From positions 3,469,835 through 3,533,834 of the forward strand of contig FN649736.1 of assembly GCA_000310025.1 (NCBI GenBank): 64,000 nucleotides of DNA. The letters are read 5' to 3'. This DNA is from Ectocarpus siliculosus (lineage: Eukaryota; Sar; Phaeophyceae; Ectocarpales; Ectocarpaceae). The notes under the pieces are model-generated. The model was not told the DNA's origin. It did no database searches and saw only the letters and a list, made by a program, of their open reading frames with translations. Shown piece by piece: positions 31,535 to 46,900 of the stretch (position 1 is its first letter; each line of letters opens with the position of its first letter). The position numbers and the translations under genes were made by a program.

Positions 31535-34500
31535 CGGGTTTAAAAAAAACCCGGGATTTCCCTTTTTTTTTTTTTTTTTCAACCCAGGGAAAAAGACGGT
31601 CAGATGTTCTTTCCCTCTGTTTTTCGTTTGGGGGTGGCGGCGGTGGGAGGGCAATTTTTTTTTTTGGGGCCGCCCGCGTTTTTTTGGAGATTTACCAAGC
31701 ACAAATTTTGTTTTTTTTTTTCTTTTTGGGGGGGGAAAAGACAAAAAATAAAGCCAAGATTTAAAAATTCTCCTTTTTTAAACCGGCGAAATGGGGGGGG
31801 GGGGGGGGGGGAGGAGGGAGGTTCCGCACCTGGTCTGGGATGTCTTGAGGAGAAGCCCAGCCTCGAGTTCTCTGCTCTCGCAAAGGATGTGATCCTCTGC
31901 TGTAGTACCCCGCGGAAGGCGTGCTGTGCGAACAAATCATGTTGGAAACTGACGGATTTCCGGATGTTCCTGTGACTGTTGAGCCTCATGGCCTTGTACC
32001 TTAGTTGTCCATTGCAGCTACGTTGAGCTGTCTAGGCTGACACCATTGGTGCGCTGGGTTACCACAATTGGTTAGCAGTGCTGTCGGAAGGATTGTTTCA
32101 ACTCGCAACAGGGATCCAGGTGGATAGGATGCTGTGGGACCTGTCGTTCAAGTGCGCCGGTGGTGTTTTGCACGACGCAGAGGAGTGTAGGCTCGCGTCC
32201 GAGGCCCAGCAGGCGACCTTTCGTTTTTGTGTCCTGTTTCACGGGTGTGTGTGTGTGTGTGTGAAACTCATGGAAAAAATCGAAAACGAACGCGGACCTG
32301 GTCGGTCGTGTCAGAACTTTGGATGGGAGCAACTGGGAAGAGGGGTTGGAAGGACGCGATGTGCAGGTGCCTGTTGTTGTGTCCTGTTGTAGCCTCTTGT
32401 TCACACACATGATAGTCTCTGCTGCCAGCGTTGCGCGATCGAGGGAAGTTAGAATTCGTGTTTTGGTCGCCTCTCCTCCCCCTTCCCTCACCCCGCCCAT
32501 GCGAACGCGAGGGATACCCACTTTTCGCAATGTGGTACGATGTGTAGGTCATTCTGGTCGTGGAGGAAAGGCCTTGTGAACTTGGAAGCCCTTCTCAAGT
32601 TTGGTGGTCAGGGTTAGCGGCGTGTCGCCGATTGAGACAGAGCCCTTCTTTTTCTCTCCTGTTATTCTGTACGATCGAACGTTGCGTTTGCTTTGGCTTG
32701 ATTGTTGGGTTGCCGCGTTGTCGACCAGCTCTGCCCGCCAACATGTGTGTGATCGATGAGCGTCCGATGCGCGACGCGGCAGGTGTTGGTGGTGTGTTTG
32801 TTCCCCGCCCGGCGTGTGCTTAGACGTCCTTGTTTGTTGGATATGTTGTTCGTTTTGTTTGTGCTTGCCTCTGCTTTGGCTTTGCCGTGTGTGGCGTCCT
32901 CCCGTACTTGCGTAGCATGCTCGCTCCTCGTTGGATCGCGCAGGCTCGCTCGCATAAGGTCCTCTTTGCTAGGGCTCGCGGGACCTCTCATAGTCGTTTT
33001 GTTAGTAGCAAACCTTTGGAACAGACGACACGCATGGTGAACGAAAAAAGGGAGCTGCTTTAGTGTGTCAGTGGAGGGACGTTTTGTTCGGGAGGCACAG
33101 CGCAATCAAATGGTGCTGGCATCAAAGATGTGAGTCCTTCATATTTATACGTACAATATCTAGATCGAGAATTTCGAGAAATGCTCCTCGTCGTTCGTTT
33201 GCTAGTTTACAGGGCTCGATACTCTGGATTGCAAATTCGTTAGGTACGCGGCCTTGCCTGGGAATTTAGTCCACTTGGTGTTGCGTGTAGTGTGCTGGAC
33301 GGTTGTGTGGTTTGAGTCGATGCTTTCAGGCCAACACCCGAAGGATGTGCCGGGCATGTTCTTTCGGAACGGTACTAGTAGTTTTAGTGTCAAAGACAAC
33401 AATTGGGAGTATCGCGAGGCTTTGTGGCAAGACCGCTGCCAGCCGTTTTTCGTTTTCTGATAAAAAACGTACGAACGTGTTCGCCGCTCTCGTCGTGGTT
33501 GGAATCGAGAGACTACATGCCGGATGCAAGCGTTGTGAAGTTTTCCTTGCAGTGCATTCGAGTCTGTCTTTCCATTGCTGTTGCGTTTTTCCCATTTTCC
33601 CCTGTGTCAGCCCGAAATAGACTTGAAATTCGTCTGCCAAATCCTTTATAAATAGGCTCGCAAAAAAAAAAGACTACGGAAGTGGTACACCGAGTTCCGC
33701 CTCTTATGCCCTGGAACGGGATAATAGGTGCAAGCTCATCTTCACTTGGACAGACGGGGGCAGGAACGAGGAGGGGGGTATCTGCTTGTGCTTCGATGAA
33801 TCGGGTGGGGAGGGAGGGAAGAGAACGGGGGTTATTACTGTGTTGTTGGTGTGGAGTTATCGGGGGCTTCATCTAGAGAAGAGCAGAGTCAAGGGGAAAA
33901 CACGCGCATGTATGTAGGTAGGGCATACAAGTGCGGCGCTGTATTGGCACACAGACGGACGGTACGCAGCAGTTTGTCGAGCTGGTTTCGGCACATTGGC
34001 AGTAAGCTTAATTTGTGGTAGTTGGGACAGGTTATCAGGTACTACTTTTAAGTGTTTTGTGTTTTCTAGGGACTGAGAGGAGGTGGCGTGGCATGGCGGG
34101 GCATGGGGCGGGGTGTGAAGGGAGAGAAAAAGAAAAAAGGGTTATTTTCGTCCACGACATACGGATCTTCATGGGGAATTGCGGAACACCCAGAGCAACT
34201 GATTTCCCCCCTTGTCTTCGTGAAATATATAGTTTCTGAGACAAGACGTGAAGCGGGCTGCCCTCTGACGGCATGGCTGTCCGGTCGGCCTGCAGGTCGC
34301 CGACGTGCTAAAACGCACTATTGCGATCCTCCTGAAGAACGCCACACGCTAGTCCTCCGTAAGCTTGCTGCGCAGATGCGGTTGTCACAGCACTCACTCG
34401 GCTCTGAGCTGCATCCCCGCGTTTTGGCCCGAGACAGCGGTTGAAACTCTTCGCGTTAGATGAACACCTTCGTACAAGTACTACGGTTTCGGGATTCAGG

Positions 34501-34927
34501 AGGCCTCTCTTGTCAACATGGGGGGGCATCACCCGTGCTGACATGTGTGTGTGTGTGTTTTTTTCTCAGTGCCGTGAGTGAGTTGATGGTCGTACATTTG
34601 TACGTCTTCATTCTACCCTTTGGCCCTGTTCGCCCAACCACACTCACTCGTCTATCGTACCTTCTGAATGAAGCTCGTAAGATCAGTGTGCAGTCTGTGT
34701 GCGTGTCGGCGAATTGTGAGAGGTGTTTGGTAGATCGGCATTGCGCCACATTCGTTTATCTCATCAACATCCTTTCTTTGTTGAAATGGGCTTCACACGC
34801 CATACTATAATAGATCGCCCAATCAACGTGGAGAACCAGTCGTATGAGTATTTGTTGCTCCGTCCCCAAGGGAGACTCGACGGAGCACGGTACACAAAAA
34901 CCTTAATTCATGCAGCCGATCGCCTTC
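31535..34927. other. Spacer between convergent genes
   Basis: 31535-31800 is poor-quality sequence. Beyond it no exon is convincing. A GT microsatellite lies at about 32246-32262. Short frames such as the one at 32078-32220 (RMLWDLSFKCAGG) lack matching splice partners. Confidence 0.4.
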
Positions 34928-37900
34928 TTAATTGTGCAGCCGATATGCTCCAGTGGCGATCGCGGCCGCCTGCAGCCGCTGTGCCCATCCGTGAACCGAT
35001 AGTCCCTCCCAGCTGCCGCCTCCTTCATCGGCCCCGCCGCCGCCGCTACCCGATCCCGATGCCACTTCCCACCCTTTTCCTCCCGAGGCTATCATGGAGC
35101 GCACCTAACCGCCAGAGCACCAAAGCGAGAGTATCAACAGCACAGTTAATACCGCAGGTGAGAGAAATCTCCTCTCCTACACTAGGCAAGTGCCATTTGT
35201 ACCGCCTAGGCAAGTGGTCGTTGTCGGGCAGATCCTCGTTGTCGCAGTTTCTCACCCGGGTTGTTTGTTGATTGGACCATTTGGAGTCTGCAAGTGCCCC
35301 CTGCAGCGATACCGTCGTTCTTGTCTGTTTTGCAACCTGACTCGAATACAGTCCCGGTCCGGTAGTGAACATAACATGTACAGTTAAACAGAATGTCGAT
35401 ATCTTCATCTTCTTGTGCATATATACCTTGTCCAGCGCTTCCCTCGCGCCCGCCTCGTCGGCATACGCGCCGGCCCCCATCCGCATCACATCGGTTGCCC
35501 CCCTCCCTCGACATCCGGCCGTAGAAGCAGCAGCAGCAGCAGCAGCAGCAGCTGTAGTCGTGCCAGCTGATACGTGCGAGGAAGCCGGATGTGGGTTTGA
35601 CGACGCATTCGTCGATGTACACGCGGGCAATCAGGGGCCACATGATGGCTGTAGCATGGGTGACAGTAGTACGGCACCAAACGGAACATCTTAAAATGTC
35701 CCTTTTTCTCGATGTACGAGGGCGACCGACCACCAAAAGCGCATTCATTTTGCCACCCCTAGGTGTAAACCTTCGGAACCCAACAACCTGTAGCACATGT
35801 TGAAAACAAGAACTGCCTTGACACAGGCTATCGCAGTGATTGAGGAAGACGACTTAATAATTGGGACTGAAGATATAATGCCCGAAAGGGAACACCGGCA
35901 AACACTTTCGTGCAGACTATTTACCTGTCTCTTCGCACGGTGTCAGAAACAGCTGGTGGGATCGATCCCTAACCTCCACTCCTTGACCACCTCTTCCCTC
36001 GCACGAGGCGGCCGTAATTTGAATCCCCCTGCCATCGCTGCTACCATATACCGCACGCTCTCGTCGTGCGAGCGTCCCGACATCACCACCATCAGCGGCG
36101 AGAAAATCCCCGGAGTTTTCGGCCCGACGCGCCGCACTCTGCCCCCGGTCGCACGCCAGCGTCCCCAGCTCGAGAGCCAGGCGTCTGGCGGGCGCGTCCT
36201 CGATGCTGTCGACCCGCTTCATTACCTCCAGTGCCTTCCGGATCTCGGACATCTGGTCCGAAAAGCACCAGAATTCCATGAGCACGTAGGTAGGTGAAGA
36301 TGTGTACCGTAGGTAGGTGAAGATGTGTACCGTGTTGGAAGCAGCGGGGGCAGCAGCAGAGGCCGTCGCGAGAGAGGGGAACAAGGCGTGAGACGCAGGA
36401 TATGGGCGGACGCATCATGGACAAAGATGGGCATGGCAGGGAACACACACAAAACGTAGATCGCCGCCTCGCAATGAAAGCGATTTTCGAACTTGTTCGT
36501 GGTTTCTGCTCCATGGCGGCACCCCTTGGTGGCGTTACATCGGCCTCCGCGCTAAATAAGGACTGGCGGTTGATGCCTGGTCAGACCGCCGCCCAGAACC
36601 TCCCCCGCCTACTGTTACTCACGAAGGCGCACTTTCGGCGAACCCACACGATACGGTCTCGATAGGTACACATGATGTTCAGGTTCACCCTTTACTCCAT
36701 CTTACATCACACCAGAGGTGAACATTTATTACTGCACGTCTCATTCGTGGGTCCACGCAAGCTGTCGTGCTGTCCTGCACCCTACTCAGCGCGATGGGCT
36801 TTGGCATTTTCAACATATTTCGTACGAACTCCCGAGGTTCACAACAAGAGCATGAACAACACAACACACGCTAGGACGAGGGGAAGTACTGTAGGACGAC
36901 GACGATGGCGGTGACAAGACAACGACGACTGCTGACTTGGCTCACCTGCAACACCATTTCCATCTGATGCTCGTGCAAGCGCACTCTTGCCAGCACTAGC
37001 GCCTTCCGCTGTTCGGCCAACCCTTCTGCCTCGTCAACGACGCCTTTCTCCATCTAAGCCGTCGCAGTGCACGCGGTGATGCCAGGCCGAGAGGGAACGG
37101 GAGTCAATTTCACGCGTTCGCCGGGGTTGTGCCGTTCACCAAGACCATAGATAAATCTACCCTTGCGTTCGCCCGCACAGTCGGCGCTTGTTGTGCAAGT
37201 GACATTGCAACACGTTGTCATCAGACCAATGATTTGATTTACAAATCCTCCCCTCCAATGCGGGGACAAGGCGAGTGCCGCCGCCCCGGGCAGCGTTCCA
37301 CAATGATCAAGGGGGTTTTGAGGCTTGAAACCAGGTCTGGGGATTCGGTCCTTCTTTCGTGTGGTTCATAGTATCAATACGTGTAGTGAAGGGCGAGGGT
37401 AAGTTTGATTGGACAGCCTCCAACCAAGAATGAGAGAGTAGACCAAGACTGGGGCTGTACATCAACGTTGTTTTTTCCACTTGACCTGCTTGAACGCTCG
37501 GCGGGCTGTGGTGATCTCCTTCCACTTCACTTCCACCGCCGCTTCTCTACCTACAACCTCCGCTTCCATCTCCAGAGCGCGACAGACCTTCTCCTTCGCA
37601 CGACGAGATTCTTCCCTCGCTTCGGAGACACAGAATCACAAACACAGAAGGGGCAAACGCCGGCAAACACCCAACGCACGCACGAACAAACCAAGGGGTT
37701 TTGTCAGGCAGGAAGAAGAGAGGAGACAAAGCGGCGACCCAACCTCTGTAAATTAGCTCGCTAGCCTCTGGGGCGCGATTGGCTGTATCTTGGGCCCACG
37801 GAGAAGTGCTCATCAGCTTGAAGACAATATCCACAAAGATTCGGGAGGTGGGGTGGAGAAGGGGTACGTAAAGGGAACACACAGAATCACCATGAATCCT

Positions 37901-40900
37901 GTGGACATCTTTCTATTCGGTTATCGAGGTTCTTCTTGAAGTTGCGGCCCAAAGCGCCAGAGCGTGTACCGCTCTTGAAGGGACAAGGGTTACTACCCGG
38001 ACACCGGGAAACTCTGAAGGACAACCTGTCCGCGGACCCCCCCCAACAACTAGTTGTTGACACCACGTACGTTTTCTGCAAACGAACCCCCCGATCCCGC
38101 AAGTCTCACGTAATAAGTAGCAACTGATTGAGTTTTCTAAGTTTTCATGTTAGAACGTTCTCAGAAATCCAAGAAGTGAGACAAGTAGCGTGCCGGAGAA
38201 TACCACAGGTGGTCGTGGCCGAGCACGTGGAAAGGGCAGGGTAAGCAAAAGCACACGCCTTCTCGTTGAAACCCTTCTAGCGTCGCTCGCCCTTCTTCCA
38301 GGGCAGCAAGCTGCGGCGCGAGCATCGAGGCCCTCAACGCTAGAGCGTTCCTCTCGGCCTCGACTCTCCGACGCTCCTCGTTCGCCTCTGCCGTCTGCGA
38401 CGCCGCCTAAAATCCAAGATTCGGAGGCATTCACGCATCGAATTTTCGAACCGCTTCTTTTGTGTATTTCTGCGGCTTTAATCCACCCATCTTTGAACAC
38501 ATCCTTCATCTGCCTTCCGTTTGTTTCGGCCTGATCGAGTCTGCTGCTTAGAGGCTTATACACACTAGTTTCGGCGTCAGGCTACATACGCAGTCGTTTT
38601 CAGGGCCATGTTTTCGGTCAGCTACTTTTATCGTTACCGGCGACACTAGGAGTACAAATGACCCCATGGAACGCCTCTAGTCGCCGCGTGCTTGGTGTAC
38701 CCCATCGGCCGGATTCCGCTCGCTGAGGTTTCAGTTTTTGTGTCTCGGTCTCAATGTCGACGATTGCAACGGTATCGAGAACGGCATCCTGTGCTTGTGG
38801 CTACTTGTCCGCGAGGCCGGGCCCTGTTTCTAACCCCTAGGGATAGAGAAACGTCGAACAGTACGACCTTCCTCGTAACTTATCTCATAAAAAGATAAGT
38901 CCGCTCTATACACGGTCAACCTCCAAACAAAAAGGGGCCTCGGGCTGTTGGAAGCGTGTTAAAGTCGAATTTGTGGTTAACGCCAACTAGTCAAACCTCC
39001 CTTCACCATTGTGACGAATATGCTCGACACATGCTACAACACGATCGACTTACACGTATCCCCACGTGCCCTAGCCCAAGTCTATTGCTTTAATTCAAAT
39101 GGTGTGCCTTAACGATCACACGCACAACATCGGAGAACGGACACACACTAACCTCCGCTATCGCTGCCTGACCGGCCGATTCGGCTGCCGCGACACGCCG
39201 CAAGAGCTCCCCCCTCTCCCTCTCGAACGCCGACCTGGCGTTGGTCAGAGTCGATCGCTCCCTCGAGGCATCCTCTTCAACACGGGCCCGGGTTTCCGCC
39301 TCCATCCTGCGCACCTGCGCTCGACACGCTTCCATATCAATCTGGATCGAAGGGACGGTTTTTTGGCACCGGTAGACGCGGGGTAGGGGTTAACATATTT
39401 CGTGCGCAGCCGAAGCGCATTACCATGCATGTCATGCATCGTTATACCGATGGATGCAGTTCCAGACGGAGTGCGTTGGGGTGTTCGACAAACCAAACAG
39501 GCACGGGGAGGTGGGACGCGGTGGGGGAGAAGAAACTACTATCAAGCATCGATAGGATCTTTGAGTTGTCTCGTCCACAACTAAAAAGGGTACACGGAAG
39601 TGAACAGAGCACCACCTTCGCAACAAAAGCGATACGGCAAAGATGAGATGGCGGAAGGAAGCAGTACCTCCTGAATATCAATCCAAGAACAACAAAAAGG
39701 GCTCCACACTTTCGTGTTACCCTCCAAGCGATTAGTTGGCCCCTACAAGTTGACAGTCAAATATACATTCTATACGCAAAGCACAGTAAGAGTAGGCAAT
39801 CCACCTTGTGTGCTTCCTCCCTGCGCTGAAGACTCGCGGCTTCGGCTGCCAGGCGCTCCTCCCATCTCACTACGCGGTCCTTTTCTGCCTGGGGTCGAAA
39901 TCCACGATTTGACATGATACGGAGTGCCATTGATGGCAACACGAACTATTGGCAGCTAAAGGACCGCGGTCGAGCAGCCCTACACGATCATGGTCACACC
40001 GGTGCGGTGCGCGATCGACGTTGTCGAGAGAACTGAACTGAAAAACATGACCCGCCTGACGGGTGCATGGCACACAGAAGTTGGCGAGCCAGTATTCTAC
40101 ACAACGGCGCCTCCGCCACGCGTGGTCTCCTCGCTGTTAGTCTGATCGCCTCCGAACGGCCTTCGTGATGGACACGATACCGTGGTCGGAAAAGAGTCCC
40201 AGAGAACACACCGCCTTAGGTCGACGAACACGTCGACTGGCCACGGTTCGACGTCTATGATCATCCCGCGCGAGCGCGATAATAGGCAACACCAACCTGG
40301 AGCAGCTGTTGCTGGTGTTCGGGGAGGCGCTTGAGCTGCTCCTCCGCTGCCCTTTCCCGCGCCTCTGCCGCTCGAGTAGCGGCATCCACTTCGAGCTCTC
40401 GCTTTCTCTCGCAAAGCTTGGCACCATCAAGAGGCAACCGGAAGGACAACGAGCGAAGCAACGCAGACTTGCAGAGCCGCCGAGAACCATGGGTGTGCGA
40501 GAGCTTGCTACAAAACCCCGCCTGAGATACGTATCAATCGCGAGGCCCTGAAAGAGAGTACGGACACAAACAAGACAGACACACACACGATAATAAAACA
40601 ACCAAAACACCGCACCAACAGGCCCGTGTCCCACCTCCACCTTCTCCGCCGCATCTCTAACCGCGACAGAAGCTTTCCTCCTCTCCTCCTCAATCTCCAC
40701 GCGCACGTGCGCCATCTCTTCCCGAAGGCTCTCCGCTTTATCCTTGTTGCGGTGGGAGACACACAGGAAACCCGATTCACACCGTTGTCCACACACATTC
40801 ATCCTTTCCCTCCAACATACAATCAATGTCAAGAATTCCGACGAAAGCATGTTTGGGACGGGCCTCGGTATCTTCGCGCGATATACTTCGCACTACACCT

Positions 40901-43900
40901 TGCCGCATGTTTGCTAAAGGTACCGTACACCCTTGGTGTGTGTTCGAGTCTCGGTATCTCGACACTACAAGTCGTTCCTCCAGTATCGTCAGACGTGTCC
41001 AATGCTACTCTCCACCAAGATCTTCCCAGCGTCACTACCGTTTTCGATGTTAGCGCGTGTCTGCTGTGGAGATACTCATGTCGAGCTTACAAAATCGAAA
41101 TTCGACCCAGCCCGAGAAAAATTCCTTCAATTGCCGGAGTATCGTTGTTTTCGTCGTCGAGCGCCTCCAAAACTTCGCTTCCTGGACTCCATGTTCAACG
41201 AGCATGTGAGCAAATCAGCGACTCAACGCCTATGTATCTCGGCGCTACTCTTAGGTCTCAGCTCTGACTGAAGTTACAAAGGCCAATCATCATTCTCGCA
41301 TTTCCCTCCGCATCAACCCTTTCGGCACCCCCCACCTCAGCCACGGTCGCTTCCTTCTGGCACTGGTCGGCCCGGTCCTGCGCCGCTGAAGCCGCGGATC
41401 GTGCGGTTTCCAGCATGTCTCTCGCGTGTCGAAGCTCCGTCGCTCCGTCCGCTACCCTGGCGCGCAACGCCTGGTTTTTGTTCGGAAAGGGTGGGGAAGG
41501 CGTAAGTGCACAAAACTGATGTTTTTCGAGGGGCAGACGACAAAAATGCTGGTGACAGACACGGGAGCTGGCACTTTTTTCTTGATCGCCAAAGAAGAGT
41601 CTTGTCATTGACCATATGCGACGGATTTTTGGCACACTGCTGTTGTTCTTGCACGCGTGCCCTCGGCGTGCTTAGTGGCTTTCCTGTACCTCAGCCTCCG
41701 TCTTGGCTACCACCGCGGTCTTCCTCGCCTCGCCCAACTGCTCGAAGTGTCTGACCCTCCGCGCTTCCGCCCGCGCCCTCTTCTGTTGCGCTGCCTGTAG
41801 CCTCGAGGCCGCATCCTGCTCAACCTTCCGCCTCGCTGTCAACAGCTCCTGTGCGCGAAGAAAGGCCGGAGACATGGCAGGAAAAAAGCAGGAGGGCGGG
41901 GCAAGAGGGCAGTGGTAGACTTTCTCATGACAACAGTTTGCACACAACGTGTTTATCGGCGAGTCTCCTTTTTTCGTGCCGCGGAGAGACTCAAAGGCGC
42001 CTCGTTCGCTCACCCGCTCAACGTCGCCCAAGCACTCCCGCAGAGCAGCGTGTTCTCTTGTCACCGACGTTAAAGCCTCGGTGACCGTGAGGTGGTGGCC
42101 GCTATCAACGCCGTCGTGTCCGGCCCGCAGCAGCCCGTCCAGTCGAGCTTTGAGTGTGAGGACCTAAACTTCGTCGAGTCCAGGGGGAAGAACACCGTGC
42201 AAGGCTGTTATGAACAAAACGGGAAAGTTCTGATGTCATTAGAAGAGCAGTTGGACACAATCTTCCTCGCAAATGCAAGTATTGTTCCAGAATGTGGACG
42301 TCCGACAAGCATGAAGAAAACCAATCAACTGTCCTGTTGAGCATTGGTTGAGTGCAACAGGGAAACGTTGACCTCGAGAGTAGTAAAATTCTAACAGACC
42401 CACCACCGGATGCGGCCGCATGCAGGGGTTTTCTTCCAACAAGTACATGATTTTTAGATGTACGGCTGTACGGGCCGTGAACGAGACATGATGATGTTTG
42501 CGGCTCGAGACAAGAACCCTTTCGACGGGAGATACCTGCACGGGCAAGGAGGGTCCTCGATCCCCTCGTTCTTCACGTAGTAGCTCCTTTGTCTCCATGG
42601 TTCCTAATTCTGCCGCCGTTGAGGAGTAGGGCTCGTTCCTCGTCTGTGTTGTGATCATGTAGTTCTGCTGATGCGTCTCGTTATCGTGTGCTTGGCGTCC
42701 TGTCGACCTGCGGCCGTGGTGGGGGTTGGTCGGCGAACTCTGGAACAATGGTTCATTTCTAGAAAGCGGACTGCAAAATCAGTAGTAAATCACAAGGGCT
42801 CCAACCCCAGTTGGAGCTGTGACGGCGGGTATGTATACAGCAACATATCGTGAATGGTATGGACTCTAAGCTCTGTGTGTCAACTACCGGAATTCTTGTT
42901 GCCCAACACTTCCCGACTCGTCTTACGCGTCTTGTGTGTGACTGCTGGGTGCTCCCTTCGCTCATTTTCGAACTCCGTCAAATCACGATCCAATTGGAAA
43001 GCTGTACTTTCCGGTACACTCTAATGTGAACCAACGAGCTCTGCGGCGCAACCAAGACTTTCATCAAGGGAGGACGACATAGCGCACACATATGCATACA
43101 TACATGTCGTCCTTCTTCTTCGCATTAAAAGGCCAGGCCAACAACTACCTTTTCGGAGGAACTTGTAGCCCGCCTGAGTTGTTGCGGTCCGCGATGATGG
43201 TGGTAGTGTCATCGGCGAGCACGTGGCTTCGTGTCGTCCGTTCTTGGTCCCGTCCCTCTTGTTGCAAGCGTTCTCGTTGTTGGTGTTGGTGGCCCCCCTG
43301 CCTTTCCGATCCAACCCCAGTTGCTGACCACACGGCAGACGGCGAATTTTGCTGGCCATTGGAAGCTCCTCGTTGGTGTTGTTCGGCTCCTCTTGGATGT
43401 CTTGACCCTTCATAATCGTCGTCAAACTCTAGGCTGTAGTCTGAATGGCTATTTTCCTCCTCGATCTCTTCTATGCTCTCCTGTGTGCACAGCAAAGGGA
43501 GGAGAAAAGTGAAACCGAACGTCGGCTGGCGATAGTTGGTGTGTGCGTATCTCGTCCCATTTGTTTATGCAAGGGCTTATCTGGGGCGTCAGTTTTTACA
43601 CCTTTCGGCACAGAAGAACGAGAAAACGACATGTGTCCTCTTTGTATGTAGTCTATCCGTAGGTGACATACACGATATTCTGAAGCTTTAGCTTCAGTCT
43701 CATATTTCAATATCCGTGGGTGGGTGGAACTTTTATTCGCATGCCCCACCCCTTGCCCGACCCGGTCTCAAATGCTGATCTCGAGCTACAGTGCAAATGT
43801 CGTGGCGCCCCAAGTATGGTTCGGTAGGCAATCGCAAACCATGACCCCTCCCCGAGTTTCAGCAGCTTCCACTTCCTGTGGCCGACACGACTCGGCCTTG

Positions 43901-46900
43901 ACTGTTCCTTGTCTGTTTCGCCATGGAAACGGCCGGTTGAACAGTGAAAGAGGGTCCTGCGTGCTGCGCGCCAAAATCTTTTTTTTTTTTTCCTGAGTGA
44001 CCATGCTGCTGTTGCTGAATAGCTTCAGACAAGGTTGAAGGCTATCGTGTCTGTCGCTTTGGGGTGCACGCGTCGCGTAGTAGGCGATGCCCCAAGTATG
44101 GTTCGGTAGGCAATCGCAAACCATGACCCCTCCCCGAGTTTCAGCAGCTTCCACTTCCTGTGGCCGACACGACTCGGCCTTGACTGTTCCTTGTCTGTTT
44201 CGCCATGGAAACGGCCGGTTGAACAGCGAAAGAGGGTCCTGCGTGCTGCGCGCCAAAATCTTTTCTTTTTTTTCTTCCTGAGTGACCATGCTGCTGTTGC
44301 TGAATTGCTTCAGACAAGGTTGAAGGCTATCGTGTCTGTCGCTTAGGGGTGCACGCGTCGCGTAGTAGGCGATGCGCGTAGCTTACTTTGTCGCCTGTTG
44401 TGTCGTTATACATGAAAAGCAACAGCAGCACAACAGTTGAGACAGACAACAACAAGCCTTTTTTCTCTCTTGCTGCATATGCATGGGTGGTATGCATCGT
44501 ATTAGTCTAAGCGGCGTATGCATGGGTGGCATACATCGAATAAGGGTGTTGATGCTTTTTGAGTCTGCTGCGTAGTCAGTCGCAACTTGAGCGATAAGGT
44601 AGATGGCAGCACAATCTTATTTACAACAGAAAGTGAGGAATGACAACCAACAGTCTGCTGCTCTGTGCAACGGTGCACATCTATCGCGGACGGACTAACT
44701 CGTCCGTGTAGTCATGTTTTTTTGTTCTCACTTCGTCACAGAAGGATGAAAGTCCGCACTACTCTAGTCTAGTTCCAACTCGGCGACTTGTGGTTTTTGT
44801 GTTTGTTGTTGCTGAGCCCGCTTCGGATACCGCCGTTCGGTACAGATGTCCGACAGCCTGCGGTGGGCCAAAGGGACGAGAGTGAGTGAGTGTCTTCTCG
44901 AGAGTGAATGCCTTGTCTTCTCTCCGCTCTCTTCTTTCAGTCTACCTGTCTCTCATTCGCCTTTCGCCGGTGGGGTCCCAACAATATCGAACTACGTCAA
45001 CCGCAGTGGTTCCGCATCTTGCTGAGTAAGAGACTGCCCGTGCACGGGGCTGCTGCATGAGAGGCGATGTGCGCTACCTGTTTTATGTCAAGCAATGGAC
45101 TTGGTCTAATGCTGGACATGCAGTGCTATGTGACATGTTCCAGCGGGCCAGAGCGAGCGACGACCACGGTGGGTTTTCTATATTATTTTACCTCCTCCCT
45201 CAAGCCTGTCGCGCCTGGCTCACTTGTCTTTGATTTTTTTTTTCTTTTTTCATGCTTTGTTTGTTGGGGCCCCCCAGCCACCCGCCCACCATTAATTTTT
45301 GTTGGGAGGGGTGTTTACTTGCCATGTTCATGAATGGGCCCCGGACTTTTTACTCGCACCCCGTCCATTCCACTTGTCAACACACCGCCACATCCTATTG
45401 TACCATGCCCACCGACACGTCCAAGGCTTGGGGAATTTTGAAGCTTTAGCTTCAGTCTCATCGTTCAATATCCGTGGAAGTTTCATTCGCATGCCCCACC
45501 CCTGCCCGACCCGATCTCAAATGCTGATCTCGAGCTACACTGCAAATCTCGTGGTGCCTTGAGTATGGTTCGGTGTGGAATCGCAAGTCATGAGCGGTCC
45601 CCGAGTTTGAGCGGCTTCCGCCTCCTGTGGCCGGCAAGAGTCGGCCTTGACTGTTCCGTGCCCGTTTCGCCATGGAAACGGCCGGTTGAACAGCGAAAAA
45701 GGGTCCTGCGTGCTGCGCGCCACATTTCGTTTGTTTTTGCGTTTGTTCTTGAGTGACCATTGTACACATGCGGCTGCTGCTGCGGTTTCTGCTGTTATGG
45801 TCGGAATGTGCTGCAATGGTCGTACGGTTATCGTAGTCAGGTTTGACAACAGTCTGCTCGTTCGTATAGCGGTAGCGGTGCGCATCTATCGCGACGGCAA
45901 GCGCATTGAGATAATAGTTCGTCCGTCGTGCTTCTAGTCTACACAGACAGATAGTCGTGTTCTTCTTTGTTGCCACTTCATACCAGAAAAGAAAGAAAGT
46001 CTCCACCAACTTACAGTATCTCCACAGCAGTTCGGAAACGACGACTATTATTCTTTTGTCGTGTTTGTTGTTGCCGAGCGCACATCGGATGTCGCCGTTC
46101 GTTACACGTGTTCAAGCCTGCGGTGGGGATGAGAGTGAGTGTCTTCTCTAGAGTTCATGCCTTGTCTTCTCCAGTCTCTCTTCCTTTGGTCTGCCTCTCT
46201 CTCTCTGTTGCATTTTCGCCGTTAGGGTCCCCAATAACATCGAACGTCAACGGCAATCGTTTTGCGTCTTCCTGAGTAGGAGAGGCTACCCGTGTACCCG
46301 GCTGCTGCATGTGAGGCAATGGGAGCCGCCTCTTTCCGTCAAGAAATGCGCACGGCCCCCACAGTTCGCCGCACATGCAGTGCTGCGTGACAGCTTCTAG
46401 CGGTTCAGACCGTCGACGGTGTTTTTCGCCGGTAGAGCCGCAGAACAACGCGAACCGCGACTCTTTCATTGTTTTGGGGTCCCCCACTCACCCACCACTC
46501 CATGAATTTCAGCAGTTTTCGTTGGGGGGATGTTTTTCTTGTCATGTCCGTGACGTGGTGCCCCGAGCGATTATGGTTCGGTAGGGACTCGCAAACCATG
46601 ACCCCTCCCCGAGTTGAGCATCAGCTTCGGCCTCCTGTGACGGATAAGAAGACCGGAAATTGTCTCGCCATCCAAACAACAGTTGGCCAGTTGAAAAAAA
46701 GAGGGTCCGGTCCGCCGAAGATTTTGTTTTTATGTTTCCCTGCCGACAAATAACCTCGGCTACGGCAGTACAAACCTCACGGCGCCTCAAGTACGGTTCC
46801 GTAGGGAATTGCAAATCACGACCCCTCCCCGACTTTGAGTATAGCTTCCACCTCCAGCGGCGGATAAGACCGACGTCAAACCCTAGATTTGGTCTGTCTG

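Noticed and set aside
31353-31975. Open frames running across or beside the N gap
   Set aside because: They are composed of Ns and homopolymer-stretched low-quality bases.
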